From: an uncultured Clostridium sp.
Lineage (GTDB): Bacteria; Bacillota; Clostridia; TANB77; CAG-508
Direction of reading: 5' to 3'
Assembly: GCA_900554815.1 (NCBI GenBank)
Contig: USIO01000007.1
Span: 1-62,423 of the forward strand
DNA length: 62,423 bases
Below, one piece after another: positions 17,169 to 28,927 of this stretch. The notes below the pieces were generated by a model that had not been told where the DNA came from, did no database searches, and was given only the letters and a program-made list of their open reading frames with translations. Each line of letters opens with the position of its first letter. Within the stretch, counting starts at the first letter, position 1. The position numbers and the translations under genes were made by a program.

Positions 17169-18293
17169 TGGAGCTTATTAACATTTTAACCATTATAATG
17201 GTAATTTTGATTTTTATTATATTAATATTAGCTGGTATATATTTTATTCTTGTTCTTCGCAGTAAACAAAAAGCACAAGAAAAAGAAGAACCAAAAGAAG
17301 AAACTCCTACAGATACATTTAATGGGATTCCTAAAGAATCAATTTATAGTTTTATGGAATTTGATGAAATAAAAGATAGTATGATAGTTAGAAAAAATGG
17401 AGAACAATACGTTATGGCAATTCAATGCCAAGGCGTTAATTACGATTTACTATCAGAACAAGAAAAAATTGGTGTAGAAGAAGGCTTTATTCAATTATTA
17501 AATACACTAAGATTCCCAATTCAACTATATATTCAAACAAGAAGTTTAAATTTAAGAGATATTTTAGATGAATATAAAAATAAAATTAAAGAAATTCAAA
17601 GACAAATTGAACACTTAGATATTAAAATAAAAGAAGCAGAGCGGAGACGAAGAAATAGTTCGTAGACTAGAGTTTGACAAAAGAAGAAAAATAAACATAC
17701 TAGAATATGGAACAGATATAACAGATTATGTATCAAGACTAAGTGCTAATAAAAATGTACTACAACAAAAAACATATATTATAGTTTCTTATTATGCAGC
17801 AGAATTTGGTGCTACAAATACATATGGTAAAGATGAAATTAGTAATATTTGTTTTTCGGAACTATATACAAGATGCCAAAACATTATTAGACTATTAGCA
17901 ACATCAAACGTTACAGGAAGAATTTTAGACTCAGAAGAATTAGCAGAATTGCTATATGTTGCATATAATAGAGATGCATCAGAAACATTACAGTTATCTA
18001 GAGCATTAGATTCACAATATGATGCCCTATATTCTACTTCAAAAGATGTATTAGCAAAGAAAAAAGAAGAATTAGATAAACAAATAGAAGAGAATGCAAT
18101 AGATATTGTAACAGATACATTAGTTAATGCACAGAAAAATACAGAATTAACAGAAGACGAAAAAATGAAATTACTTGAAGAAAAATCATTAGAACTATTA
18201 GAAGAATACAAAGATAACATAGATCCAGAAATATACGAAGAAGCAGTAAAAGAAGTCAAAAAAAGAGTTAAAAGAAGTAAAAAAACAGTTTAA
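17168..18293 (+). CDS. VirB4-associated membrane protein (TraC-like N-terminal domain), with +1 CGG shift
   Basis: The ATG at 17168 follows AAGGAGG and overlaps the previous stop. One N-terminal helix (about 4-31) precedes a domain with KESIYSFMEFDEIKDSM and QLYIQTRSLNL, similar to the N-terminal region of VirB4/TraC ATPases. A coiled segment ends ...KIKEAE, then CGGA at 17642. The +1 frame continues GDEEIVRRLEFDKRRK and TYIIVSYYAAEFGAT to 18293, 374 residues in all. The charged coiled-coil tail is about 120 residues. No Walker motifs are present; these are in the next gene, so the two may form one split VirB4. Confidence 0.78.
17642..17645 (+). other. CGGA +1 shift site in the VirB4-associated gene
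   Basis: GAG-CGGA-GAC is read E-G-D, continuing a coiled-coil-like region. Confidence 0.8.
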
Positions 18294-18376
18294 AAATAAA
18301 TTATTTCAATAAAACATCTAAAAAGAAAAAGCAAAATACAAAATCTGTGATTTAGATTTTGAGGAAGGAAGTCCAA

Positions 18377-20345
18377 ATGAAAAAGAATAAGAAAAGTAAA
18401 CTAGAGAATAACACTACAAACGAAGCTCGCAGTTTTCAAGATGAAATAATTAGAGGAAATGTAAAAAGCCTTAAAGACTTAATTGCACCAGCTGGAATAG
18501 ATGTTAGCCATACTAACTATATGGAAATTATATCAAACAAAACAAGATTTGCAAGAAATATGATTGTATCCACAATACCAAGAATGTGTACTTTTCCAGA
18601 ATTTTTAAGAGGGATGTATACTTTTGGAGACGTAAATGTTTCGGTATTTATTAATCCAATTAGTGAATCTTCATCACAAACAGAATTAAATAGAACAATT
18701 AATGAATTGGAATCTGAGAGATTGGTTGCTTTTGATAGAGGAGACATTAACAGGGAAAGAATACTAGCTCAAAAAAGAGCAGAAGCAGAAGAACTTAGAG
18801 ATGAAATAGCAGCAGGATTTAATAAATTATTTAATTCAAGTATTATTTGTACATTATTTGCATATAGCTTAGACGAACTAGACAAATATACAGAAATGCT
18901 ATCAGCAGAAATGTCTAAAACATTAATTGGAGTAAAATCGGCATGGGCAACACAAGAAGAAGCATTTAAAACTAATATGCCATTTTGTGAAAACAAATTA
19001 AATAAAAGCCATACATTTGATAGACGTTCTATGGGAACTGTATTTCCATTTTTTACTTCAGAAGTAGGACATGAACAAGGAATCCCATTAGGATTTAATC
19101 GTCAAACAGGATTACCAGTTCTGTTTGATAACTTTAGCCCAACACTTAATAATTACAACATGGTTATATTTGGTAAATCTGGTGCTGGCAAGGGTGTTAC
19201 AATAAAAACTCTAACAGCTCGTTCTTCTGTATTAATGGGAATTGAAAGCTTAGCCTTAGATGCTGAAGGCGAATATGGAATAGTAGCAGAAGCATTGCGG
19301 AGGAATTAATGTAACAATTAGCCCAAATTCAGAAACAATTATAAATTTATTTGATATTGAACCAGAAATTGTAAAAGATGAAATAACAAGTAGAGAAAGA
19401 GTTGTACTTAATGTAGAAAATAAAGTAGAAGACGTAACACAAGCTTTATTGACTATGGCAAGAGGAAGCACAAGAAGCGAGGAAGTAAACGAGTTAACAA
19501 AACAAATTATTGCAGAAGCGGTTGCGCAAGAATATGCAGCAATAGGAATTACCAATAATGTAGAAAGTCTATATTCAGATACTAAAATTAAAAATGACTA
19601 TTTAGGAAGAAGAAAAAAGGATATGCCAACAATAGGCAGTTGGTATAGAAGAATTTTAAACAATGCACAAACAAATGACAACCCAGATTATCGTTTCCAT
19701 TACAGTTATTTAAGCAAAGTTATGAGACAATACATAAGAGAATATGATGGTCAAATGGCATATTTTGATGGACAATCTACTTTTGAACTATTGGACAATG
19801 TTCCATTTATAAATTTAGACATATCACAACTAGAAGAAAGATTTGCAAGACCATTGGCACAACAAATTTTACTTTCTTGGATTTGGGAAAAATATGTTAA
19901 AAAGAATAGTGAGGATAAGAAAAAAGCTTCTAAAAAGAGAGTTCTAATTGATGAGGCATGGATGCTACTACCATACCCAGAGGCAGTAGACTTCTTAAAC
20001 ACAATGGCAAGACGTGCAAGGAAAAGAAATGTATCCTTAGCAGTTATGTCTCAAAAATTCCAAGATTTCTACGAAAAACCAGAGGTACAAGCAGTATTAA
20101 CATCATCAGATACAAAATTATTTTTAGCACAAGACAAATCAGAAATACAATATATTAAAGAAGTATTTAAATTAAGTGAAGGAGAAGCATATTTTTTAAC
20201 AACTTGTAACAGAGGAGAAGGATTATTAAAAGTTGGAGAGGACACAGCTATAATTTCTATTAGACCAACTAAAAAGGAATTTGAGTTTGTAGAAACAAAC
20301 CAAAACAAATTGGCAGAAATGAGAGCAAAAAAAGAAGAAAATTAG
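18377..20345 (+). CDS. VirB4-type secretion ATPase, with +1 CGG shift
   Basis: Start at the ATG 18377, 9 bases after GAGGAAGG. VirB4 powers pilus assembly and substrate transfer. Walker A GKSGAGKGVT lies near residue 265 and the frame then reads ...DAEGEYGIVAEAL into CGGA at 19298. The +1 frame restores GGINVTISPNSETIINLFDI and carries Walker B VLIDEAWMLL (about 523) and the sensor-like SLAVMSQKFQDF, ending at 20345 (655 residues). Both halves of the ATPase core are needed, so the frames must be joined. It is adjacent to the VirB3-like and VirB6-like genes. Confidence 0.88.
19298..19301 (+). other. CGGA +1 shift site in virB4
   Basis: TTG-CGGA-GGA-ATT is read L-G-G-I, joining the Walker A and Walker B halves of the ATPase. 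Confidence 0.86.
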
Positions 20346-20372
20346 ATTTTAGTAACAATAAAAGGAGAATGT

Positions 20373-21658
20373 ATGAAAAAGAAAATATTAGTAGTGATTA
20401 TTACATTTGTTTTATTATATACAACATATACTAGTTGTTATGCTTCTTCAGTACATTCTCCTTCTGATTATATTAAACCTGGTGTTTCAAGTAACTCTAC
20501 AACAGATCCATATCTTACAGTAAATGATGTTAACTCTTACAACAATGGAACAGTATCTTATGGAGATACAAATGCACAAATTTCTGGAGAAACACCACTA
20601 AACTGGGTTGCAGAAGTGTTAGCATATATACTCTCATTAATACCTAGTTCAATTAATGCTTTATTGTGCATTGCTATTATGCCAGACACACCACGGTTTA
20701 GAATATAGATATTTTACAATTGAAAGACTTTTATCAGGAAAAATAGATTTATTTGATATTAATGTATTTGATATTTCAGTTAGTAACAATAATTCTGATG
20801 GAAATAATGCCACCATTGAAAGGACCAATGATTCAAATATTAATCATATTGTTAAAGAAAATGTGGCAAAATGGTTTTATGCATTAAGAAATTTTGCTAT
20901 TGTTGCATTACTAGCAGTCTTAATATATATTGGAATACTAATGGCAATATCTGCTACATCACAAGACAAAGCAAAATATAAAAAAATGTTAGTAAATTGG
21001 TTTGTTAGTTTTATTTTAATTTTTGTAATACAATATATTTTAATTATTGCAATTAATGTATCTGACCAATTTGTAAAACTAATAACCGAAATTTCTGGGC
21101 AAATGCCAACTACTATACTTGCAGAACAACCAGATACAGGATTAGCTATGGAAGAAGACCAAAAAAATGAAATTGAATTAAAAATTGTTTTTGGTTATGT
21201 TAGAGAAGATGGCACAGTATCGCCTGGAATATTATCAAATATTACAGGGACAGCCGGTTGGACAAGACTTGCATTAGTAATTGTGTATGCTGTTTTGGTT
21301 TATTACCAACTTAAATTCTTTTTTATGTATTTAAAGAGATTTTTTATGGTATGCTTTTTAACTGTAATATCTCCACTAATTACTATAACTTATTCTATTG
21401 ATAAAGCAAAAGATAACCAAGCCCAAGCATATAAAACTTGGTTTAAAGAAATTATGATAGCAATATTTATTCAACCAATTCATTTATTATTCTTCTTAGT
21501 TTTTATGAATTCAACACAAAACATTATTTTGAGAGCACCAATTTTTGCTATTTTATTAATAGGTACACTTTCAAGAGCTGAGTCAATATTTAGAAAATTA
21601 TTTAAGATTGATAGAGCAGCAGGAATAGGCAACTTAAAAAGACGGAGGTAGAAAATGA
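20373..21658 (+). CDS. VirB6/TrbL-like polytopic membrane protein 1, with one certain and one possible CGG shift
   Basis: ATG at 20373 with AAAGGAG upstream; signal peptide about 1-25. The frame reaches ...AIMPDTP, then CGGT at 20694. The +1 frame reads GLEYRYFTIERLL and the VirB6-like core WFYALRNFAIVALLAVLIYI, then ITYSIDKAKDNQAQAYKTWF. Near the end an in-frame CGG at 21643 follows KR. Without a shift the protein ends RRR-stop at 21651; with a shift it ends RGGRK at a TGA (21656-21658) that overlaps the next ATG as ATGA. The composite is 427 residues. It is one of five VirB6-like paralogues in the locus. Confidence 0.82.
20694..20697 (+). other. CGGT +1 shift site in VirB6-like 1
   Basis: CCA-CGGT-TTA-GAA is read P-G-L-E and opens the frame with the conserved membrane core. 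Confidence 0.84.
21643..21646 (+). other. Possible second CGGA shift in VirB6-like 1, overlapping a Shine-Dalgarno
   Basis: AGA-CGGA-GGT-AGA-AAA-TGA gives a stop overlapping the downstream ATG. GGAGGT is also the ribosome-binding site of the next gene, so the CGG here could be incidental. Confidence 0.5.
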
Positions 21659-23218
21659 TAAAAAAGAAATGGAATATAAAAAAAATATTAATTCTGTTTC
21701 TTATTTTACTAGCACTAATTTTATGTATTTATTTTATATATTCTAATTTTTTAAAAGAAAAAAATCAGATGTTACCTTATGGATTAAACACATTAGAAGA
21801 TATTTTAGAACACTATGAGTGTAAACTAATTAAAAAACAAAACTCGGAAGAAGAAAATATTGATTTTGATATTTATGTTAAATTTGGTAAAAATTATTAT
21901 ACTGAAAATAAATCAAATGAAGATTACTTTACTAGTTTAATAAATTATATTTCTGAAAATTTAGAATATAAAAATTATAATTTAATAGACCAAGAAAAAG
22001 AAATGATAATTACAGCTTTATGTGATGAGCAAACAAAAAGTATTGCAGTAATTTATTACAATGGAGACAGAAACTATTTTAATATAAAGGACAATGAACA
22101 AAATATTGAACAATATCAAGAAACTAAACAAACTAAATTTGCTATTAATTCAGAAGTGCTACAAGATACAATAAATAATAATTGGGAAAATTCTAAAATA
22201 AATTTTGGGAAAAAAGATAGCACATTTGAAGAGTACGATATTTACTTTGATGAAGGAATACAGGTTAAAAATACAGCTTCTAAAATTTACAATATTGTAT
22301 TTACAGAAAAATACGAAGATGCTGTAATAGCTGGACTAAAAGTTAATACTTCTGAAGAAACAATAAGAAAAACTTTAGGAACACCAGCATTTATTAATAA
22401 CGATATAATTGGATACAAAGGAGAGAAATGCTATGTTTTTTTCTCTGAAAATGAAATTTCAGTTTATAGAGTAGAAAACGATTATAAAAATAATGATTTT
22501 ACTACAATGCTAGAAGAATTTATGAAAAATAGAAATGTAGTTACTTTATTTAATAATTTAACAGACATTTGGAACGATTATGATCTTTATAAAACTTCAG
22601 ATGGAGATATTTTTATTAGATACACAATAAAAGGAGTAGAATTTTCTTTTAGCCAAATAGGTGGAAAAATAATATTTTATAAAAATTTTGGCGGACAATT
22701 AGCTAAAGACATTGATTTACAAAATATAGAAAACGAAAATATTCCACAATATGCCAAACTAAATTTAACAACAGACTTAGTATTTGAACAAGAAAAAAAT
22801 AGAGTAGATATTAATAAAGCTTATCATGAAGAAGATTTTATTCAGATGTTATATGTAGAAGGATATAATGATGAAGACATAGACGATAAAACAATAGAAT
22901 TAATACAGAATAAAAAATATAAGACAAATAATTTTTATGTATTTATTGAAAAACCAGGAAATAATAATAATTTTTTCAAATTTATATCAATTAATAAGAA
23001 TGTTCCAAACTCAGAATTAAGAATAAATGGAAATATTAATGATTTTACTTGGTTAGATGATAATAACATTATATACTCAATTTCTCGGTAAAGGAATTTA
23101 TCAATATAATGCTTCAACTCTTAAAAAAGTAAGTATTATTGAGGGAAATGAGGAATACGATAATTTAAGAACACAAAATAACATAATTTATTATGGAAAT
23201 GGAAAAAGAGCAAATTAG
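21655..23218 (+). CDS. Membrane-anchored extracellular protein of the secretion locus, with +1 CGG shift
   Basis: ATG at 21655, 5 bases after GGAGGT. One N-terminal membrane helix (about 11-31) precedes a long, acidic, beta-rich external region without a family I recognise. The frame ends ...NIIYSIS then CGG-TAA at 23086. Reading CGGT as Gly gives GKGIYQYNASTLKKVSI and continues to 23218 (520 residues); the extension resembles the last blades of a beta-propeller-like repeat (WLDDNNIIYSI, TQNNIIYYGNG). Here, uniquely, the codon after CGG is a stop, so failure to shift gives a near-full-length protein 43 residues shorter. Confidence 0.7.
23086..23089 (+). other. CGGT +1 shift site directly before TAA
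   Basis: TCT-CGGT-AAA-GGA is read S-G-K-G; in the zero frame TAA follows CGG immediately. Confidence 0.75.
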
Positions 23219-23286
23219 AATAAAAGTTAATATTCAATTTGTTAAACATATAAATAATATAATTAAAAGGAAAAGAGGTGATAGAA

Positions 23287-26200
23287 TTGAAAAAAGTAAA
23301 AAAATTATTTATTGCAATTATTTTATTTATATTTTTAATTTTTCAATATTCTATTCCCTCTTTTGCTGCAACTCCATCAATAACACCAGAGCAACAAGCA
23401 TATTTGGCCACATATGTTAGAACATATATTGCAGAGGCAAATAAATATAATTATGTTTATTATGATACATATCATGATACAGAAACTTCTCTTAATAATG
23501 AAGCAACTTCAAATGGCCAAATAGCTTTTTGCTGTGCATCATTTTGTAATGCAATGTTATACCAAGCGCTAGGTGCAGAACGCTTATTAGAACAGGACCG
23601 TAATAATGAAATTAATTTAAGAGTAACAGGTTCTTTTAACCCAGAAAGAAATCCTTCTTTTAATGAACTAACAAATGAAGATATTCTTTTGCCTGGAGAT
23701 ATAATTACATATAGTGGTTATAGTATTCACTCTTTAATATATATTGGATGTGATCCAGAAACTGGATATCATCAGGTAGCAGAAAATGGTAACAGAATAA
23801 TTACACTTGATCAATTTCCTCCTAATAGACCTATTAGGTATAGAGACTTTATTTTGCAAACAAAATGGGGACAAGTTTCAAGACTTGATCCATCTATTTT
23901 AGAAGGAGAGTGGGAACCTAAAGGATATATTACTTGGCCTGGTGGAAGAACAACTCAAGTTTCTGGATATTTAGTACTAACAAACTGGGAAGAAGAAGAA
24001 CTATGGTATAATGGTATAGCTGACTTAGTTTATGAAGGAGAAGCAAAAACATGGTTGCAATTAGCCATTGAGAGTTTAGCAGAAATTGCAAATTATTTAA
24101 TTGGTATAATAATATATCTTTTTAAAATGCCAATAATTGCTATTGCCCAAATAGCAGAAACAATACTAAACTGGATATTGCAAATTTTTACTGGCTCAAG
24201 TACATTACAGATGATTACAATAGAAGACATAATATTTAATAGAGTTCCATTACTAAATATTAATATATTCCAACCATTAGCAGAAAATACTAATATTAAT
24301 CAAACAGGTTTAAATGTAATACAAACTTTAAGAGATAGTATTACTATATGGTATTATATATTTAGATATATTGTAATTATTGGTATGCTATTAACACTAA
24401 TATATTTAGGTGTAAGAATGGCAATAACTACAATTGCAGAAGATAAAGCAAAATATAAAAAACTATTAGTGGATTGGCTAATTAGTTTTATTATAATCTT
24501 TGTTATTCATTATTATATTATATTTGTAGTAATAGGAAATGATTTCTTATTAGGAATATTTGAAGACCAAATTGCTTCACAGACAAATAGTGGAATAATG
24601 GACGATTTCGATTCAAGCGTAATAGAAAACACAGACAATAGCAATGAAATACAAGAAAATACAGAATCTATTTTATCTACACAAAGTAGTTTATTTAATA
24701 AAATAAGAGATATGGCATATAGCTTTAAATTTACAGAAGGCTTTTTGGGAACTTTTGCTTATATAATATTAGTTTATTATACAATTAAATTTTGTATTAA
24801 ATATGTAAAAAGGATGTTTAATATATATATACTAATTATTTTAGCTCCATTGGTTGCACTAAGCTATGCATTTGATAAAATAAAAGATGGGAAATCTCAA
24901 TCATTATCAAGGTGGATGAAAGAATTAGGGTTTGGTGTGCTATTACAAAGCTTACATGCTTTAATATATACAATATTTGTTTCAATTGTAATAATACAAA
25001 TACAAGACACAAATATGTTTTCACTCGCCTTTTCATGTGTGTTAATGTTTATTACATTTAATTTTATGGACAAAGCAGAACAATTATTTGAAGTCATATT
25101 TGGAATGAAATCAGATTCTATAGCAACTGCAACTGCAACATTAGAAGGAATTGCAACAGTAAAAAGTACAATAGGAGTTGTAAAAGGTGCCGGTGTAGTG
25201 GCTGGAACAGCTGCTAAAGCAGTTACTACTGGAGTTAGGAAAATACCAGCAGTTAAAAAAGTAGAAAATAAAATTAAAGATAATTGGAATCAAGCTAAAT
25301 ATGGAGACAACAAGAAAAACAAAGGAAATACTAGCTCAATAGATAATGAAATAAACAAAGAAAAAGAAAATGTAAAAAAACAAGAAAGTAAACTTAAAAC
25401 AGAAAGAAAAACTATTCGCAAAGAAGCAATGAAAGCGGTAGGAAATTTAATGGCTACAATTCCTCAATTAGCAGATAACCCTACACATGGAATTGCATTA
25501 TTTATAGCAGGCATAACTGGAATAAAAAGTACAAGAAGAAAAATATATACATATAGAAGAAAAGAAACAAAAACATATAAGGCAGATGTATATGCAAAAA
25601 TAAAAGCATTAAATGCTAGAAGAGATGCAGAAATAAACTTAAAACAAGAAATAACAAACTTAATAAATGATGAAAACACAATTATTGGAAATGGATTTAG
25701 AAAAGATGCTACACAAGAAGAAAGAAGTAAAGCAGTACAAATTTTAGAAGAAAAAATAGAAGAAAAATTAAAAGGAATTAATCAAACAGATGTAGAAAAG
25801 GCAGTAAATAAAGTAATTCTTAATAATAAAGGCGAAATAACCCAAAAATCATTAGACAATATTTTTGAAGAAATAGAAAAAACTTCAGAAAAAGAAGAAA
25901 AAACAAAAATACAAGAAGGAACTGCTAATGAGGTTAAAAAGGAAGACTTAACAGAAAAACAAAAGAAGAAAAAAGAATTTAATGAAAAAGTTGATGAAAC
26001 ATTAGTGAATATGATGACTGAACAAGCCTTTACAAAATCAGAAGAAAAACAATCATTTACTGGTCATACAGCATTAATGATAAAACAAGCAAAAGAAAAG
26101 CTGCAAAAACAATTAGAAAGAGAAGCAATAAATAGCAAAATGTCTAAGAACGAAACTAGACAGAATCTTGAAAGAGGGCTAAGACAAGAACTAGAAGCAT

Positions 26201-26655
26201 ATGTAAAAAAACAGCAAGAAAAAAATGCTATATTAAGAGATATTAAAAAACAAGATTTAACAGATATAATAACACTAGCTATGAACTCTGAAAATAGTAT
26301 TTTAACACAAATAGATAATAATAAAGGAATAAAAAATACAAGTAACGAAAATACAAATATTGGCTCTAGCACAGGAAAACCAAAAGTACGTTCTAATGTA
26401 AGTATGAGAAAAAATAAAGACAAAGAAGAACCAAAAACAGATTCTACTAATATAAATTCAAGAGTAAATTTAAAAGAAATAGATGCTCAAGAAAGATTAA
26501 AAGGTGAATTGGACCCTGTATTGAGGGCAACAACACAGCTACGCCAGGCAGATGCAGAATTAAAAAGAATTACAAGAAAAGATAGAAGAACAAAGTTGGA
26601 CAATATTGACAATATTATAGAAGAACTAAGCAGAAGAAAGGAAGAAAAAGGATAA
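23287..26655 (+). CDS. NlpC/P60-VirB6 fusion: cell-wall hydrolase plus polytopic membrane and coiled-coil domains
   Basis: 1122 residues from a TTG at 23287, chosen because AGAGGTG lies 6 bases upstream. A signal peptide (about 1-27, PSFA-A) leads to a papain-like NlpC/P60 domain with Cys candidates in IAFCCASFCNAM and His in YSIHSLIYIG, expected to open peptidoglycan like VirB1/CwlT. A VirB6/TrbL-like membrane region follows (WYYIFRYIVIIGMLLTLIYL; LSYAFDKIKDGKSQSLSRWM). The last about 430 residues are a highly charged Lys/Glu coiled coil, presumably cytoplasmic. A wall hydrolase and channel in one chain suggests coordinated wall opening and channel assembly. It is followed after 3 bases by the next paralogue. 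Confidence 0.78.
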   Translation: MKKVKKLFIAIILFIFLIFQYSIPSFAATPSITPEQQAYLATYVRTYIAEANKYNYVYYDTYHDTETSLNNEATSNGQIAFCCASFCNAMLYQALGAERLLEQDRNNEINLRVTGSFNPERNPSFNELTNEDILLPGDIITYSGYSIHSLIYIGCDPETGYHQVAENGNRIITLDQFPPNRPIRYRDFILQTKWGQVSRLDPSILEGEWEPKGYITWPGGRTTQVSGYLVLTNWEEEELWYNGIADLVYEGEAKTWLQLAIESLAEIANYLIGIIIYLFKMPIIAIAQIAETILNWILQIFTGSSTLQMITIEDIIFNRVPLLNINIFQPLAENTNINQTGLNVIQTLRDSITIWYYIFRYIVIIGMLLTLIYLGVRMAITTIAEDKAKYKKLLVDWLISFIIIFVIHYYIIFVVIGNDFLLGIFEDQIASQTNSGIMDDFDSSVIENTDNSNEIQENTESILSTQSSLFNKIRDMAYSFKFTEGFLGTFAYIILVYYTIKFCIKYVKRMFNIYILIILAPLVALSYAFDKIKDGKSQSLSRWMKELGFGVLLQSLHALIYTIFVSIVIIQIQDTNMFSLAFSCVLMFITFNFMDKAEQLFEVIFGMKSDSIATATATLEGIATVKSTIGVVKGAGVVAGTAAKAVTTGVRKIPAVKKVENKIKDNWNQAKYGDNKKNKGNTSSIDNEINKEKENVKKQESKLKTERKTIRKEAMKAVGNLMATIPQLADNPTHGIALFIAGITGIKSTRRKIYTYRRKETKTYKADVYAKIKALNARRDAEINLKQEITNLINDENTIIGNGFRKDATQEERSKAVQILEEKIEEKLKGINQTDVEKAVNKVILNNKGEITQKSLDNIFEEIEKTSEKEEKTKIQEGTANEVKKEDLTEKQKKKKEFNEKVDETLVNMMTEQAFTKSEEKQSFTGHTALMIKQAKEKLQKQLEREAINSKMSKNETRQNLERGLRQELEAYVKKQQEKNAILRDIKKQDLTDIITLAMNSENSILTQIDNNKGIKNTSNENTNIGSSTGKPKVRSNVSMRKNKDKEEPKTDSTNINSRVNLKEIDAQERLKGELDPVLRATTQLRQADAELKRITRKDRRTKLDNIDNIIEELSRRKEEKG

Positions 26656-26658
26656 AAA

Positions 26659-28872
26659 ATGACTAAAAGGTGTAAAACATTATTAATTATATTAACTATA
26701 ACATTATTAATAAATAATGTTTTTACATCATGCTGTTTAGCATATCTTAATGACACTCAAACAGTAGATGGAATTTATGATACTTTACAAGAAATAGTTC
26801 CACAAAATATAGAAAATCAAATAGACATTAGTGATGACTTTAGCCAAGAAAGTAAGGAATATATTAATGGAGGGAAAAATGTAATTTCTAATACAATAAA
26901 AGTAATAAGCGAATTGGAAAAAGTAGATTATAATATTGACTCTTTAGATGAAGATATGAAATACATTTTATATAATGAAATAACTTATGATAAATATGAA
27001 AACTATATTGGAACATATAAAGACAGTATTTTATTAGCTTTAGAAGATTTAAAAGGCCAAGATGCGCAACTCGCACAAGAATACCTTACTAAAATGAAGG
27101 AGGCATTTAAGCTAGTATATTCGGATTACACTAATGCTTATTATAATGTTGGACCAGAAGAACCAAATGAATATGGTTTCATTGAAGTACCTGACGAAGC
27201 TATTAAAGCTACAACAGAAATAGAAAATGCTACAAATGAAGCAGTAAATAATTCAGGATTTAATCCACAACAAGAAGAAATTAATACTGACCAAGGAATA
27301 GACATACTTGATGGAGTTTTAGGAATTATAACATATCCAGCCAAATTACTAGTATTATTAGCAGGGCTATTGGCACAAACTATTATGTCTATAATTGCTT
27401 CTACAGGAACTCCAAATGGAGGAATATGGCTAACTATAGATAATATTTTATTTAATCAATTAGCCTTAACCGATATTAACATTTTTTCAGACAGCATATT
27501 TTTAATTGGAGTAGGAGGACAATACGAACAAGAAGTTTTATCTACAACAAATGTATTATTAAACATAAGAATATCTATTGCTGAATGGTATTATGCATTT
27601 AGAAATTTAGCAATAGCAGTAGCATTATTAATGCTAATTTATATTGGAATTAGAATGGCAATTTCAAATATAGCAGAACAAAAATCAAAATATAAAGCAA
27701 TGCTAACAAATTGGTTTGTAGGGTTTGGACTGATTTTTGTATTACATTTTATAATTATTATTGTGATTAGAATTAATAATGCTATTATAGAAATCTTGGC
27801 AAAAACTAATTTAACAAATAATCAAGATGCTTACCAAAACGTAATGAACCAATTATTTTCTCAAAGCTGGTCACCTTCTTTTACATTTGGCTGGGCGTCT
27901 GCCATTGTTTGGGTTATATTAATTGTTCTTACATTTATTATGCTAATTATGTTTATAAAGCGTTTTATAACAGTTTCGTTTTTAGCACTTATAGCACCAT
28001 TAATTACAATTACATATGCTATGGACAAAGCTGGGGACAATAAAAGCCAAATATTAAATACATGGCTAAAAGAATTTTGCTATAATGTATTTGTACAAGT
28101 TATATATGCGTTATCATATTTAATATTTGCAAAAATTGGAATTGACCTTATGGTAACAAAATTAGACTTTGGCTCATTAACATTAGCAATTCTAAGTATA
28201 TTGGCTATGTTTTTGGGAGTAAATATTTTAAAACAAATTTTAGGTTTCAATAAAGCTAGTAATTTAGTAAAACAACTAGGAATGGGTGTTGTTATTGGAA
28301 AAACTGTATCAACAGCAAAAAAAGGTTTTAAATCTGGTAAAGAAGCAATGAAAAATAATAACAAACAACAAAATATAGATACTAGTACAATGCCGATGTT
28401 TACTCCATCTGGAAAAGATAGAGAAACATTTATAAATGACATTAAAAACGAAAAACAAAAAGAAACATTAGAGCACAACCAATCTAAAGGTAATGGAGGA
28501 TATAATAGAAAAACAAAAACTAACTCTAAATTTAAAAGAAAAGTAAATAATACTTTTGAACTATTAACAGGAAACTTAACAAAAAGCCTAGGAACTGATA
28601 ATATTAAAATATCAAGAAAAGATAAAATAAAAATAGATGCACAAGATATTTTAAATGGCATTTTAAAAGATTATGTTATTTCTACTAATGCAGAGATGAC
28701 AAGTAATGAATTTTTAAATAAAGTAAAAAAATTAGAACAAAAACCATTTAATAAACTAACAAAAAGTGAGGTTCTATTAAAAGCTTGGTTAGATAAAACA
28801 AAATCAACAGAAGGTGCACAACAAGTACAAAAGATGATTGCAAATTTTAAAGATAATTATTTTAAAGAATAA
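26659..28872 (+). CDS. VirB6/TrbL-like polytopic membrane protein 3
   Basis: 737 residues. The first 21 residues (KTLLIILTITLLINNV) are nearly identical to those of the next gene, indicating a recent duplication of the signal segment. The core shared by the family is seen as WYYAFRNLAIAVALLMLIYI, GIRMAISNIAEQKSKYKAML and TYAMDKAGDNKSQILNTWLK. It has a polar lumenal N-terminal domain (about 30-215) and a charged cytoplasmic C-terminus (about 560-737). Its DKAGDNK glycine is GGG, an ordinary codon at the place where VirB6-like 5 has CGGA. Likely a channel component; no enzyme motif seen. Confidence 0.75.
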   Translation: MTKRCKTLLIILTITLLINNVFTSCCLAYLNDTQTVDGIYDTLQEIVPQNIENQIDISDDFSQESKEYINGGKNVISNTIKVISELEKVDYNIDSLDEDMKYILYNEITYDKYENYIGTYKDSILLALEDLKGQDAQLAQEYLTKMKEAFKLVYSDYTNAYYNVGPEEPNEYGFIEVPDEAIKATTEIENATNEAVNNSGFNPQQEEINTDQGIDILDGVLGIITYPAKLLVLLAGLLAQTIMSIIASTGTPNGGIWLTIDNILFNQLALTDINIFSDSIFLIGVGGQYEQEVLSTTNVLLNIRISIAEWYYAFRNLAIAVALLMLIYIGIRMAISNIAEQKSKYKAMLTNWFVGFGLIFVLHFIIIIVIRINNAIIEILAKTNLTNNQDAYQNVMNQLFSQSWSPSFTFGWASAIVWVILIVLTFIMLIMFIKRFITVSFLALIAPLITITYAMDKAGDNKSQILNTWLKEFCYNVFVQVIYALSYLIFAKIGIDLMVTKLDFGSLTLAILSILAMFLGVNILKQILGFNKASNLVKQLGMGVVIGKTVSTAKKGFKSGKEAMKNNNKQQNIDTSTMPMFTPSGKDRETFINDIKNEKQKETLEHNQSKGNGGYNRKTKTNSKFKRKVNNTFELLTGNLTKSLGTDNIKISRKDKIKIDAQDILNGILKDYVISTNAEMTSNEFLNKVKKLEQKPFNKLTKSEVLLKAWLDKTKSTEGAQQVQKMIANFKDNYFKE

Positions 28873-28927
28873 TATTAACAAAATATTTAACAAACATTAT
28901 ACAAGAATGGAGTAGTGCGATAAAATA

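Noticed and set aside
23193..23420. 75-residue ORF overlapping the NlpC/P60-VirB6 gene start
   Set aside because: Out of frame with both well-supported neighbours and low-complexity; a shadow.
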